Source: Lachnospiraceae bacterium (GTDB taxonomy: Bacteria; Bacillota; Clostridia; Lachnospirales; Lachnospiraceae). From it: DNA of 55,561 nucleotides. Under the pieces are notes generated by a model. The model saw only the letters and a list, made by a program, of their open reading frames with translations. It did no database searches and was not told the origin of the DNA. This document shows positions 16,574-25,155 of the stretch, in pieces. Every line of letters begins with the position of its first letter. Positions within the stretch are counted from its first letter, which is position 1. The translations under genes were made by a program, and so were the position numbers. Where the stretch lies: the NCBI GenBank assembly GCA_021770785.1, contig JAETQH010000029.1, forward strand, positions 1 to 55,561. The letters run 5' to 3'.

Positions 16574-17629
16574 ATGAAAAAAAGATTTTTAACGGCAGTA
16601 CTGGTAGGAATAACAGCAGCATTTGCGTTGATGGCGGGCTGTGGCAGTGAAAATGAAAAAAATACTTCTGTGGGAAACGGGAGTTTAGGAAAAGAAGACA
16701 GCGGAGTTACAGAAGCAGCCGGGGAGACAGGCGGTACGGAGGAAAATTCCTTTACCGGGGAGGCGGAGGTTTCACAGACGCCCACAGAGGAAATCACATT
16801 TACCGATGATTTGGGAAGAGAGGTCAGCGTGGCCTCGGCAGACCGGGTGGCAACGTTAATCGGCAGCTTTACGGATATCTGGATGCTTGCCGGAGGAGAG
16901 GTTGTGGCAGCGGCAAATGATTCCTGGGAAAGTTTGGAATTGGATTTAGGGGAGGACGTGGTAAATCTGGGAAGCATTTTGGAGCCAGACGTGGAGCAGC
17001 TGATTGCGGCACAGCCGGATTTGGTTCTTGCCAGCGCCAATACGGACGCAGACGTGGCAATGGAGGAAGTTTTAACCCAGGCGGGAATCACGGTGGCATA
17101 TTTTGATGTGGCGGATTTTGATTCCTATTTGCATATGCTAGAGATTTGTACCAAGATTACAGACCGTGCTGATTTATATGAAAAAAACGGTCTTCTGGTA
17201 AAGGAAGAGATTGAGGAAACCAAGAAGCGTATGGACGGCAGTGCGCCTACGGTGCTGTTCCTTCGGGCGTCCTCCCAGAGCGTGAAGGCAAAGGGCAGTG
17301 AGGGAAATGTCTGCGGGGAGATGCTGGCGGATTTAGGGGCAGTCAATATTGCAGACAGCGACGAGAGCCTGTTAGATGACCTTAGCATGGAGGCAATCAT
17401 CGCAGCGGACCCGGATTATATCTTTGTGACGATTCAGGGGACGGACAGCGAGGCGGCACGGAATAACGTGGAGGAACTGTTGGTTTCTAACCCGGCATGG
17501 AATGCCCTGACAGCGATTCAGAACGGAAATTATTATTGGCTGGACAAGCGGTTATTTAACTTAAAGCCCAATGCGAAGTGGGGAGAGGCGTACCGGCAGT
17601 TAGCGGACATTCTTTACCCGGAGCAGTGA
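16574..17629 (+). CDS. FecB/BtuF-type ABC substrate-binding lipoprotein
   Basis: A 351-aa lipoprotein with signal MKKRFLTAVLVGI and lipobox LMAGC, then a Ser/Thr/Glu-rich linker to about residue 70. The rest is a class III helical-backbone binding protein: ITFTDDLGREVSVASADR opens the first lobe, EPDVEQLIAAQPDLVLAS is the inter-lobe helix region. This family binds siderophores, heme, cobalamin or oxyanions. The FecCD permease and ATPase encoded convergently at 19025-20774 are the obvious partners. The adjoining siroheme/precorrin gene makes a tetrapyrrole or iron substrate plausible. That is inference. Confidence 0.85.
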   Translation: MKKRFLTAVLVGITAAFALMAGCGSENEKNTSVGNGSLGKEDSGVTEAAGETGGTEENSFTGEAEVSQTPTEEITFTDDLGREVSVASADRVATLIGSFTDIWMLAGGEVVAAANDSWESLELDLGEDVVNLGSILEPDVEQLIAAQPDLVLASANTDADVAMEEVLTQAGITVAYFDVADFDSYLHMLEICTKITDRADLYEKNGLLVKEEIEETKKRMDGSAPTVLFLRASSQSVKAKGSEGNVCGEMLADLGAVNIADSDESLLDDLSMEAIIAADPDYIFVTIQGTDSEAARNNVEELLVSNPAWNALTAIQNGNYYWLDKRLFNLKPNAKWGEAYRQLADILYPEQ

Positions 17630-17647
17630 GTGGGAGAGAGGACAATT

Positions 17648-18982
17648 ATGGCATATTTTCCTTTTTTTATAGATATTGAAAATGAAAAAGGTCTGATTGT
17701 GGGCGGCGGCAGGATTGCAGTCCATAAGGTGGAAAAGCTCCTGCCCTTTGGGGCACGGCTCACCGTTATTGCGCCGCAGATTTTTTCTATATTAAAAGAG
17801 AACCCTTCTGTCATCTGTCTGGAACGGGAATTTTGCGACAGGGATGTGGAGCAGGCACGTTTTGTTATTGCCGCCTCGGACGATACCGCATTAAACCGTC
17901 ACATCAGCGAACTGTGCAGAGAAAAGGGGATTTTGGTAAATGTAGTGGATGATAAGGATGATTGCGGTTTTCTTTTCCCGGCGCTGGTGAAGGAGGGGAA
18001 GTTTACGGCGGGAATCTGTACCGCCGGAGCAAGCCCCCAGACGGCTGCCTCTGTCCGCAGCCGGTTAGCCGCAGAACTGCCGGGGCAGATAGAGGCGATT
18101 TTGGAGGATTTGAATGAGTTAAGGGACATTGCAAAGGAGCGGATTGCAGATGACAGAAAACGCGCTGCCTTTTTAAAAGCCGCAGCGAAATTCTGTCTGG
18201 CACAGAATCGCCCATTGACGGAAGAGGAAAAGGAAAGCCTGACAGTCTGGCAAAAAGGCAGCGTCACCTTAGTGGGGGCAGGCTGCGGTTCCTATGATCT
18301 TATCACGCTCCGGGGCTTAAATGCGCTGCGGAATTGCGAAGTCCTGATTTATGATGATTTGATAGACGAGCGTCTGTTAGAGCATGTTTCCGAGAGCTGT
18401 GAGAAAATCTATGTGGGAAAACGCAGGGGTGCCCACAGCAGGCGTCAGGAGGAAATCAATAACCTTTTGAAGGAAAAGGCAAAGGAAGGGAAGCGAGTTG
18501 TGCGTTTAAAGGGCGGCGATCCCTTTGTATTCGGGCGGGGAGCGGAAGAGATAGAGTCGCTCCGCCGGGAAAACATAGAGGTTTCGGAGATTCCGGGGAT
18601 AACTTCCGCCGTGGCAGTTCCCGCAGCGGCGGGTATTCCTGTCACAAACCGGAGAATGAGCCGCAGCTTTCATGTGGTCACAGCCCATACCTCCGATACC
18701 AAAGACTGCCTCCCGAAGGACTTAGAAACGCTGGCAAAGCTGGAGGGTACCTGCATTTTCCTTATGGGGCTGCACCAGTTAGGGAGCATTGCGGAAAAAT
18801 TGCTTGCTTACGGAAAAGCGCCGGATACACCTGTGGCGGTGGTGCATGGAAATTTTGACGGAACGGTGCAGGCAGTGCGGGGAACGTTGGCTGATATTGT
18901 AAAAAGGGCAGAAGAGGCGGGGGTAGAAGCCCCGGCGGTGATTGTGGTGGGAGAGACTGCCGGGATGGAGCTGTTTGCTTAG
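17648..18982 (+). CDS. Fused precorrin-2 dehydrogenase / uroporphyrinogen-III C-methyltransferase
   Basis: A 444-aa bifunctional siroheme or corrinoid enzyme. Residues 1-200 are the SirC/Met8 part: YFPFFIDIENEKGLIVGGGR is the NAD-binding start, and EKGILVNVVDDKDDCGFLFP is the dimer region. Residues 205-444 are the SAM-dependent CobA/SUMT part: VTLVGAGCGSYDLITLRG (a variant of the common GAGPGDPDLLT), LKGGDPFVFGRG, and PGITSAVAVPAAAGIPVT. Domain order matches CysG of E. coli. The ATG at 17648 follows GAGAGAGG; a GTG at 17630 is too close to the preceding stop. It sits 18 bp after the binding-protein gene, so both are co-transcribed. No chelatase partner is in view. Confidence 0.92.
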   Translation: MAYFPFFIDIENEKGLIVGGGRIAVHKVEKLLPFGARLTVIAPQIFSILKENPSVICLEREFCDRDVEQARFVIAASDDTALNRHISELCREKGILVNVVDDKDDCGFLFPALVKEGKFTAGICTAGASPQTAASVRSRLAAELPGQIEAILEDLNELRDIAKERIADDRKRAAFLKAAAKFCLAQNRPLTEEEKESLTVWQKGSVTLVGAGCGSYDLITLRGLNALRNCEVLIYDDLIDERLLEHVSESCEKIYVGKRRGAHSRRQEEINNLLKEKAKEGKRVVRLKGGDPFVFGRGAEEIESLRRENIEVSEIPGITSAVAVPAAAGIPVTNRRMSRSFHVVTAHTSDTKDCLPKDLETLAKLEGTCIFLMGLHQLGSIAEKLLAYGKAPDTPVAVVHGNFDGTVQAVRGTLADIVKRAEEAGVEAPAVIVVGETAGMELFA

Positions 18983-19024
18983 AAAGGCGGAAACGAAAAC
19001 TTTGAAGGCGTTCTTCTTTGATTT

Positions 19025-19783
19025 TTACAGGAAAAAATAAAATTTTTCCTTCCCGTCCGTAAATGTCCGTATCTGTGTCTGAAACACATCCTCGATGACA
19101 CCGGAAGCAAGGCAGCTTTCCGGCGTTCCGGCGGCTGTAATCGTCCGGTCATTCATCACCAGCAGCCTGTCGGAAATCCGAAGCGCCTGATTCAAATCGT
19201 GCAAAATCAAAATCACTGTCTTTCCCTGTTCCCTTAAGGTACAGACCATTTCAAGAAATTCCCTCTGACCGCGGATATCCAGGTAGGTGGTTGGTTCGTC
19301 CAACACAATGTAATCGCAGTCCTGAGCTAAAACCATGGCGAAAAATACCCGCTGGCGGATACCGCCGGAGAGGGTGTCCACGCAGCAGTCGGCGTATTCC
19401 GCCACATGGGTAAAATTCATGGCACGGGATACAATTTCCACGTCCCGTTTTGACTTTTTCCGGGAAAATCCAAGATGTGGGAAACGCCCGTGCTCCACCA
19501 GGGTTCTGACGGGCAGCACAGGGATAATGGTGCGCACCTGGGGCAGGAAAGCCAGCTTCCTTGCCCGCTCCTTAGGCGGCAGCTTCAGATAATCGTTTCC
19601 GTTCAGCCGGATATGCCCGGCAGTCACCTTTGAGACACCGTTTAAACATTGCAGCAGGGTGGTCTTGCCGCAGCCGTTAGGGCCGATGAGTGTGGTAATC
19701 TGCCCTGCCGGAAAGGAGACGGAGATATCCTCCAAAATTGGGGTGTGTCCGCAAGAGACAGACACATGAGAAAATTCAAGCAT
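19025..19783 (-). CDS. FecE/BtuD-type ABC transporter ATPase
   Basis: A 252-aa ATPase with Walker A GPNGCGKTTLLQCL, signature LSGGIRQRVFFAM, Walker B YIVLDEPTTYLD, and H-loop LILHDLNQ. TTYLD after Walker B is characteristic of iron-chelate and cobalamin importers. It overlaps the end of the permease gene by 8 bp, so the two are coupled. The unit runs toward the siroheme gene, leaving 42 bp between the two stop codons without a clear terminator. Confidence 0.93.
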   Translation of the reverse strand: MLEFSHVSVSCGHTPILEDISVSFPAGQITTLIGPNGCGKTTLLQCLNGVSKVTAGHIRLNGNDYLKLPPKERARKLAFLPQVRTIIPVLPVRTLVEHGRFPHLGFSRKKSKRDVEIVSRAMNFTHVAEYADCCVDTLSGGIRQRVFFAMVLAQDCDYIVLDEPTTYLDIRGQREFLEMVCTLREQGKTVILILHDLNQALRISDRLLVMNDRTITAAGTPESCLASGVIEDVFQTQIRTFTDGKEKFYFFL

Positions 19784-20774
19784 GGACTCTTCGCCCTCCT
19801 TTCTTTTTTAAAAGCAGATATAAGAAAAACGGACCGCCAATAAAGGACATAATAATTCCTGCCGGAAGCTCAAAGGGGGCGGCAATCACCCTGCCGAAAA
19901 GGTCACAGAGAATGACAAAGCCGGCGCCAAGCAGCCCGGAACAGGGAAGTAAAAATCTGGCGTCATTTCCAAAAAGCTGTCTACAGATATGTGGGACGAT
20001 AAGCCCGATAAAGCTCAGCAGCCCCGCATAGCTGACTACGCAGCCCGCCAGAATGCTGGACAATATTAATAGAAGAAAGCGGGTCAGGGAAACCCGAAGC
20101 CCAAGGGAGTGGGCGATATCGTCACCGAGAGCGAGCAGATTTAAGGGCCTGGCAAAAAAAAGTGCCGCCACAAATGCCGCCAAAATGCAGAGACAGGGCA
20201 GTTTTATTTTATTTAAAGTCAGTCCGGACAGCGTCCCGATTAAAAAAGAGGTTAGGTTGACGGTGATGTCCGTATCTAATAATTTAACGGTATTGATTCC
20301 CGCATTTAAGAAACTTGATACGGTGATGCCTGCAAGGATAATGGTGGTTCGCGAACTGTCGGAGGCTGCCGCCAACAGGAAAATGGCAAGGGTGGTAAGC
20401 AGCGCCCCAAGAAAGGCAAAAAAAGGTACATAAAAAGAACTTGCCGGAAAAAAAATCATGGCCAGCATAACCGCAAAGCCGGAGCCGGAATTGACGCCGA
20501 TGGTATTAGGACTGGCAAGGGAGTTGTTCATTACGGTCTGTAAAATCACCCCGGCGCAGGAAAGCCCCACTCCGGCAAAGAGCCCGCCAATCACCCGCGG
20601 GATACGTACGGTGGTGATAAGGATATAGGCGGTAGAAGTTTTGTCTCTCCCGGTGAGCACATGTAAGATATCCGAAAAGGTCAGGTTGACGCTGCCGAAT
20701 AAAATCCCAAGTAAGACAGAAACAATCAATATAAGAAAAAGGACAAAAATAAGGAAAGCAGGGTGTTTTTTCAT
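19776..20774 (-). CDS. FecCD-type ABC transporter permease
   Basis: A 332-aa permease with about ten helices of the FecCD family. Typical stretches are RIPRVIGGLFAGVGLSCAGV near residue 55, NSLASPNTIGVNSGSGFAV, and GLIVPHICRQLFGNDARFLL near the C-terminus. It forms the channel of an importer with the overlapping ATPase. The cognate lipoprotein gene lies 3 kb away on the other strand, a split arrangement less common than the usual BCD operon. Confidence 0.93.
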   Translation of the reverse strand: MKKHPAFLIFVLFLILIVSVLLGILFGSVNLTFSDILHVLTGRDKTSTAYILITTVRIPRVIGGLFAGVGLSCAGVILQTVMNNSLASPNTIGVNSGSGFAVMLAMIFFPASSFYVPFFAFLGALLTTLAIFLLAAASDSSRTTIILAGITVSSFLNAGINTVKLLDTDITVNLTSFLIGTLSGLTLNKIKLPCLCILAAFVAALFFARPLNLLALGDDIAHSLGLRVSLTRFLLLILSSILAGCVVSYAGLLSFIGLIVPHICRQLFGNDARFLLPCSGLLGAGFVILCDLFGRVIAAPFELPAGIIMSFIGGPFFLYLLLKKKGGRRVHA

Positions 20775-20875
20775 GGAAACCTCGTTAAAATTTATGAATT
20801 TTTTCTCAGGTCCGGCGTGCTGAAATATTTGTATTCAGGCAGGCTTGCCGGGCGGATACTATAGACATACAATAA

Positions 20876-20953
20876 ATTATAGCATATTATGGACGGACTG
20901 TGTAAAAAGTATGTGACTGAAATCTTGTAAAGTTCCCACACTAATGATAAAAT
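20876..20953. promoter_or_regulatory. Divergent promoters for permease (-) and ThiF-like gene (+)
   Basis: Minus strand: TTACAC (20905-20900) and TATAAT (20881-20876), 18 bp apart, drive the permease unit. Plus strand: TTGTAA (20925-20930) and TAAAAT (20948-20953), 17 bp apart, drive the ThiF-like gene. The transcribed permease leader can form a hairpin in which CTGAA pairs with TTCAG, framed by CCGGC and GCCGG. I cannot match it to a known riboswitch class. Confidence 0.55.
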
Positions 20954-20988
20954 TTTGCTGTTGCTTGTTGGAGTTAGGAGAAAAAAAG

Positions 20989-21768
20989 ATGGAACTTACG
21001 GAGAAGCAGAAAGAGCGGTACGCAAGGCATATCGTATTAGAAGGCGTGGGAGAAGAAGGACAGAAAAAGCTGTTACAGGCAAGGGTGCTGATTATCGGTG
21101 CCGGGGGTCTGGGCTCTCCCGCAGCCCTCTATCTTGCGGCGGCCGGAGTGGGGACGATTGGAATTGCAGATGCGGATGAAGTGGATTTGTCTAATTTGCA
21201 GAGGCAGATTTTGCACGGCACGACAGATGTGGGTAAGGCAAAGGTGAAATCCGCGGAAGAAACATTAAAACGCAGGAATCCGGACGTTACTGTCCGTGCC
21301 TATCAGCAGTTTGTCACCGGGGAAAATATCATGGAACTTATCAGCGGTTATGATTTTATACTGGATGCTACGGATAATTTTGACACAAAATTTTTGATTA
21401 ATGACGCCTGTGTCCTGGCAAAGAAGCCTTTCTGCCATGCGGGGATTTCCCGGTTTCAGGGACAACTTTTGACCTATGTTCCGGGAAAGGGTCCCTGCTA
21501 CCGCTGCGTCTTTAAAAATCCGCCGCCAAAGGACGCTGTCCCTACGGGAAGGCAGGCGGGGATTATCGGCGCCGTGGCAGGGGTTATCGGCAGTCTCGAA
21601 GCGATGGAGGCAATGAAATATATGTTAGGCGTGGGGGAGCTTTTGACGGGACAACTTTTGATTTATGATGCCCTAAAGCAGGAATTCCGCAAGGTCAAGC
21701 TGCCGGAACGCACGGAGGATTGCGCTGTCTGTGGGACACATCCGACGATTACGGAGCCGGGTGGTTAA
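20989..21768 (+). CDS. ThiF/MoeB/HesA-family E1-like sulfur-carrier adenylyltransferase
   Basis: A 259-aa enzyme that adenylates the C-terminal glycine of a ubiquitin-like sulfur carrier. The nucleotide loop is GAGGLGSPAALYLAAAGVG (about residues 37-55), followed by DADEVDLSNLQRQILH. The structural zinc site is formed by CYRC and CAVC. There is no C-terminal rhodanese, so it is MoeB/HcyF-like. The start at 20989 has TAGGAG; an ATG at 20944 lies inside the promoter and can be excluded. With the JAMM protease just downstream it resembles the carrier-dependent cysteine or homocysteine routes (CysO-Mec+, HcyS-HcyD-HcyF). The carrier itself is not in the window. Confidence 0.9.
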   Translation: MELTEKQKERYARHIVLEGVGEEGQKKLLQARVLIIGAGGLGSPAALYLAAAGVGTIGIADADEVDLSNLQRQILHGTTDVGKAKVKSAEETLKRRNPDVTVRAYQQFVTGENIMELISGYDFILDATDNFDTKFLINDACVLAKKPFCHAGISRFQGQLLTYVPGKGPCYRCVFKNPPPKDAVPTGRQAGIIGAVAGVIGSLEAMEAMKYMLGVGELLTGQLLIYDALKQEFRKVKLPERTEDCAVCGTHPTITEPGG

Positions 21769-21862
21769 GGGTAGGCGGTTTTAAGGGCGGACTAAAATAG
21801 TGTGGTGCAGATGAAAAACGGAAACACAAAGGGAAGCGCCTGAAATCAGAATGGAGTGTCGT

Positions 21863-22267
21863 ATGATTATCCTGAATAGACAAGATTATCAGAAAATATT
21901 AAACCATGCAGCCGCAGAACTTCCAAACGAAGCCTGCGGTCTTCTGGGCGGCTATGAAGATGGAGAAAACCGCATCGTGACGAATGTATATCTGCTGCGC
22001 AATGTGGATGAAAGCGCGGAGCATTTTTCTATGGATCCTAAGGAGCAGTTTGAGGCGGTTAAGGATATGCGCAGTAAGGGGCGGCAGCTTCTCGGCAATT
22101 TTCATTCCCACCCTAAGACGCCTGCAATGCCCTCGAAGGAGGATATCCGGCTGGCGTTGGATGAAAACTTAAGTTATCTGATATTGTCTCTGAAGGAGGA
22201 GAAGCCGGTGCTGAAGGTGTTTCGGATAAAAAATGGAGTGGCAGAGGAGAAATTGATTGTAATATGA
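21863..22267 (+). CDS. JAMM/MPN (Mec+-like) metallopeptidase
   Basis: A 134-aa zinc isopeptidase. The JAMM signature is complete: Glu in NEACGLLGG, then HSHPKTPAMPSKEDIRLAL supplying two His, Ser and Asp. Bacterial members next to ThiF-like enzymes cut an amino acid off a sulfur-carrier adduct, releasing cysteine or homocysteine. The start at 21863 has GGAG six bases upstream; an ATG at 21851 overlaps that RBS. The siroheme synthase nearby would serve sulfite reductase, so the neighbourhood reads as sulfur assimilation, by inference. Confidence 0.88.
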   Translation: MIILNRQDYQKILNHAAAELPNEACGLLGGYEDGENRIVTNVYLLRNVDESAEHFSMDPKEQFEAVKDMRSKGRQLLGNFHSHPKTPAMPSKEDIRLALDENLSYLILSLKEEKPVLKVFRIKNGVAEEKLIVI

Positions 22268-22281
22268 TAAAGGGAAAAAGA

Positions 22282-23055
22282 ATGAAGAAAAATGGGAAAT
22301 TGTGGGCGATTTTTTTCATAATCGTAATATTTATTATCAATTACTGCTTTTTGATTCCGCGAAAGGAAGATGTTTTTAGCAAATATTACACGTATGGGAT
22401 ATTTTTAATCATATATGCGGTGATTATAGTTTTTTCCCTAAAAAATATAGATATAAAAAAAGTAAGCAAAAAGAAAAGGGGAATAGCTATCATAGCTGGA
22501 ATTTTAGGCTCTATGGTCACAACAATACCTTGGATGGGAATATTAACCGGTATCTGTACTTTTTTTGCCTGTCTGTATGGTTTTTATATAAATATTGTTT
22601 ATGAAATAGGAAAGACTAGGGATAGAAATTATATTTTAGATAATTTTAAAATTATTTTTGAGGGTTTGATATTCTATATGATAATCTTATATTTTAAGCT
22701 ATTGTCAGAAAAGGCAATAGACAGTAGCGCTTCGATAGGCATCACTAATTTTACGGCCATAGGAGCAGGTGTTTCGGAAGAAATGATATTTCGATGGTTT
22801 CTTCCGGCGTTTATGCTACAAATAAATAAGGGAGAAGAGGTATCTAGTTTCCTGTATTATAGTATGGTAACGGTACCGTTTGCCTTATTACATGTAATAG
22901 ATATGGTGGTTTGGCAGGGAATAACAATGGAAGCCTTTTTTTATGTGATAAGTACGCTGATGATTGCGCTCCTGCTTGCAGTTTTAGCGAAAAAAAGAGA
23001 TGTATCGGTAGCAATAGTATTTCATTTTATCTTTGATTTCATAAGAATCATTTAG
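22282..23055 (+). CDS. CPBP-family intramembrane glutamic protease
   Basis: A 257-aa membrane protein with about seven to eight helices. It has the three CPBP (Abi/CAAX-like) motifs in order: EEMIFRW (catalytic Glu pair and Arg), FALLHV, and FHFIFDF. The family includes bacteriocin-immunity and peptide-maturation proteases as well as housekeeping members. Base composition drops sharply to AT-rich here compared with the upstream JAMM gene. The start could also be the ATG at 22264, which overlaps the previous stop codon; 22282 has the better-spaced AAAGGG. The next gene, an ABC exporter of the same composition, is its likely partner. Confidence 0.82.
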   Translation: MKKNGKLWAIFFIIVIFIINYCFLIPRKEDVFSKYYTYGIFLIIYAVIIVFSLKNIDIKKVSKKKRGIAIIAGILGSMVTTIPWMGILTGICTFFACLYGFYINIVYEIGKTRDRNYILDNFKIIFEGLIFYMIILYFKLLSEKAIDSSASIGITNFTAIGAGVSEEMIFRWFLPAFMLQINKGEEVSSFLYYSMVTVPFALLHVIDMVVWQGITMEAFFYVISTLMIALLLAVLAKKRDVSVAIVFHFIFDFIRII

Positions 23056-23077
23056 AAAGAAGTATTTTATTGAGCAT

Positions 23078-24697
23078 ATGAGGAAACTTTTAAATTTTGG
23101 ATTTAAGTATATAAAGAAAAAATGGTATTTATTGTATTTAATTTTGTATATTAACTATAACATTATGACAGTGCTTAGGCCATGGATATTAGGTAAGATT
23201 GTTAATTGCCTTGTAGATGGAGAACAACAACAATTATTCAGGATGGTAGCTTGTTTTTTTTCAATATCTATTTTAATCAGGATTTTTTTGTTGATTGCAA
23301 ATAAAATCTATTTGTATTTAGAAACATATGCGGTATATGCATTTAATATGAAAATTATCAAACGCTTATATAAAGTTTCCTATACTAATATTTGTAGAGA
23401 GGATCCCGTCGTTATAAATCAAAAAATTAATAGTGATTGTAATATCATTATTAATTTTTGTATTTCTTTTTTTAGGGATTTTATAAGTAATATTTTTAAT
23501 TTGATATTGATAGGGATAATTATTATATATCAGTTACCCATATTAGGTATAGTTTTGTTTACCTTGGTTGGTTTGTATATAATAGTTTACATTTTATCAA
23601 AAAGGAAAATCTATAAAACGAGTTTGCAGGTGAAAGAAAAGCAAACAGAATTTTTTGCGGGTTTGTATCATATGATATCAGGAATGAAATCAATAAGAAA
23701 TAATGGGTTTTCAGAGTATGTCATGAATAAACAAAATAGTTTTTTTAAAAATTATTTTAAAACGTTGAATGATAGACAAAATGTATTAAATATGTATGAT
23801 GTTGCAAATGGTAGCATTTCTCTGGCTGCGCAGATATTTTTATTTTTATATGGTGGAATACAGGTAATAAAAGGTAAATTGAGCATAGGATTTTTAACGA
23901 CAGTGATTACATACTTTTCCAATCTTATTCAGTCTACAAACTTTTTTCTGAATTTGGGAGAAAAATTTCAGGATACATCCACAAGTTATAATAGAATTCT
24001 TCCTTATTTGAAAATGAAAGAAACGAAATATGGTAAAACAAGAATCAATCAAATAGAAGACATTAGATTCGAAAATGTAGTGTTTAAGTATCCGGATGAA
24101 GAGGAATTGTTTTGCTTTAATGAAAAGTTCGAAATGGGTAACATTTATTGGCTTGAGGGGAGAAATGGGATTGGTAAAACAACACTTGCGAATCTTTTTA
24201 TGGGACTATTTGGTTTAGATTACAAGGGGCGTATATTGATTGATGATAAAGATATAAAAGAGTTGGCGTATAGGGATATTATAAACAAAAGGGTTGCAAT
24301 TGTGGAACAAAATCCATATTTATTATTAGATTCTGTAAAAAATAATATCATATGTAAAGCGGAAGGGGAAATAGATGAACAGGTTCTTGATGAATTAATT
24401 GATAGTTTCGGATTAAAAGATGTTGCATTAAGAGATAGTCGAAATTTGATTGATTATCAAAATATAAATCTGTCAGACGGGGAGAAGCAAAAAATAGTGA
24501 TTTTAAGAATGCTTTTCTCCAATGCAAGTGTGTGGATTTTAGACGAACCCACATCTTCGTTGGATAAAGAAAGCAAGAACGTTTTATATGAAGAATTAAG
24601 GAGAAGAAAAAAGGATCATATCATTATATTGATTACGCATGAAAAACCTCAGATATATGATAGAATTATATCAATGAGAGCATATGCAGACGATTAG
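23078..24697 (+). CDS. ABC exporter (membrane and ATPase domains fused), probable peptide exporter
   Basis: A 539-aa half-transporter: six helices in residues 10-310, then an ATPase domain. Walker A is GRNGIGKTTLANL (about 361), the signature is LSDGEKQK (G replaced by D at its third position), Walker B is VWILDEPTSSLD, and the switch His is in LITHEKP. AT-rich like the CPBP gene before it. No C39 peptidase domain is present. No small precursor peptide gene is visible around it, so it could export a peptide made elsewhere or confer immunity. Confidence 0.85.
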   Translation: MRKLLNFGFKYIKKKWYLLYLILYINYNIMTVLRPWILGKIVNCLVDGEQQQLFRMVACFFSISILIRIFLLIANKIYLYLETYAVYAFNMKIIKRLYKVSYTNICREDPVVINQKINSDCNIIINFCISFFRDFISNIFNLILIGIIIIYQLPILGIVLFTLVGLYIIVYILSKRKIYKTSLQVKEKQTEFFAGLYHMISGMKSIRNNGFSEYVMNKQNSFFKNYFKTLNDRQNVLNMYDVANGSISLAAQIFLFLYGGIQVIKGKLSIGFLTTVITYFSNLIQSTNFFLNLGEKFQDTSTSYNRILPYLKMKETKYGKTRINQIEDIRFENVVFKYPDEEELFCFNEKFEMGNIYWLEGRNGIGKTTLANLFMGLFGLDYKGRILIDDKDIKELAYRDIINKRVAIVEQNPYLLLDSVKNNIICKAEGEIDEQVLDELIDSFGLKDVALRDSRNLIDYQNINLSDGEKQKIVILRMLFSNASVWILDEPTSSLDKESKNVLYEELRRRKKDHIIILITHEKPQIYDRIISMRAYADD

Positions 24698-24747
24698 TTT
24701 AGTTTAAAGTATGTGATGTTTAGCGAGAACAATTGTTTTGTTTTTTT

Positions 24748-24787
24748 AAGTGTATTCCGCACCAAACAGTCCGGAATACACTTTTTT
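24748..24787. terminator. Bidirectional terminator
   Basis: AAGTGTATTCCG (24748-24759) pairs perfectly with CGGAATACACTT (24772-24783). Seven T precede and six T follow the stem region. It insulates the AT-rich exporter pair from the fatty-acid operon. Confidence 0.88.
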
Positions 24788-24797
24788 CATTTTCTGG

Positions 24798-24854
24798 TTG
24801 ACAAATGCTGGAAACTATAATATGCTTTGAAAAGCAAATAGTTTGATAATCAAA
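24798..24854 (+). promoter_or_regulatory. Fatty-acid operon promoter with FabT-like operator
   Basis: TTGACA (24798-24803), a 17-bp spacer and TATGCT (24821-24826) form the promoter. Just downstream at 24842-24854 lies TTTGATAATCAAA, a perfect 6+1+6 palindrome that matches the known FabT operator core TTTGATnATCAAA. A half-site TCAAAT follows at about 24866. Binding there would block elongation or initiation. The MarR-type FabT homolog is encoded at the end of this operon, giving a feedback loop. Confidence 0.8.
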
Positions 24855-24921
24855 ATATTGGAACGTCAAATAATTGCACGAACAAACAAAAACCAGAAAA
24901 GGAAAAGGAAGGTAAAATCAC

Positions 24922-25155
24922 ATGTTAGAAAAAATGAAACCAATTATTGCAGAGCAGTTAAACGTTGAGGAAAGCGAAATCAAAGCAGAGTCTAACTTCA
25001 AAGAGGACTTAGGCGCAGACTCCTTAGATTTATTCGAATTAGTTATGGCATTAGAGGAAGAATTCGGCGTGGAAATCCCATCTGAGGATTTAGAGAGCAT
25101 CGCAACAGTAAATGACGTTATGGAATATTTAAAAGGTAAAGGTGTGGAAGCGTAA
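24922..25155 (+). CDS. acpP: Acyl carrier protein
   Basis: A 77-aa acidic carrier. Phosphopantetheine attaches to Ser34 in the motif [30 protein letters not shown] precedes the ATG. It is the first gene of the fatty-acid operon, directly behind the FabT-like operator, and its stop codon overlaps the fabK start by one base. Confidence 0.97.
   Translation: MLEKMKPIIAEQLNVEESEIKAESNFKEDLGADSLDLFELVMALEEEFGVEIPSEDLESIATVNDVMEYLKGKGVEA

Noticed and set aside
20821..20875. Cobalamin riboswitch in the FecCD permease leader
   Set aside because: A hairpin and GCC-rich stretches are present, but the B12-box consensus is missing and the leader is too short.
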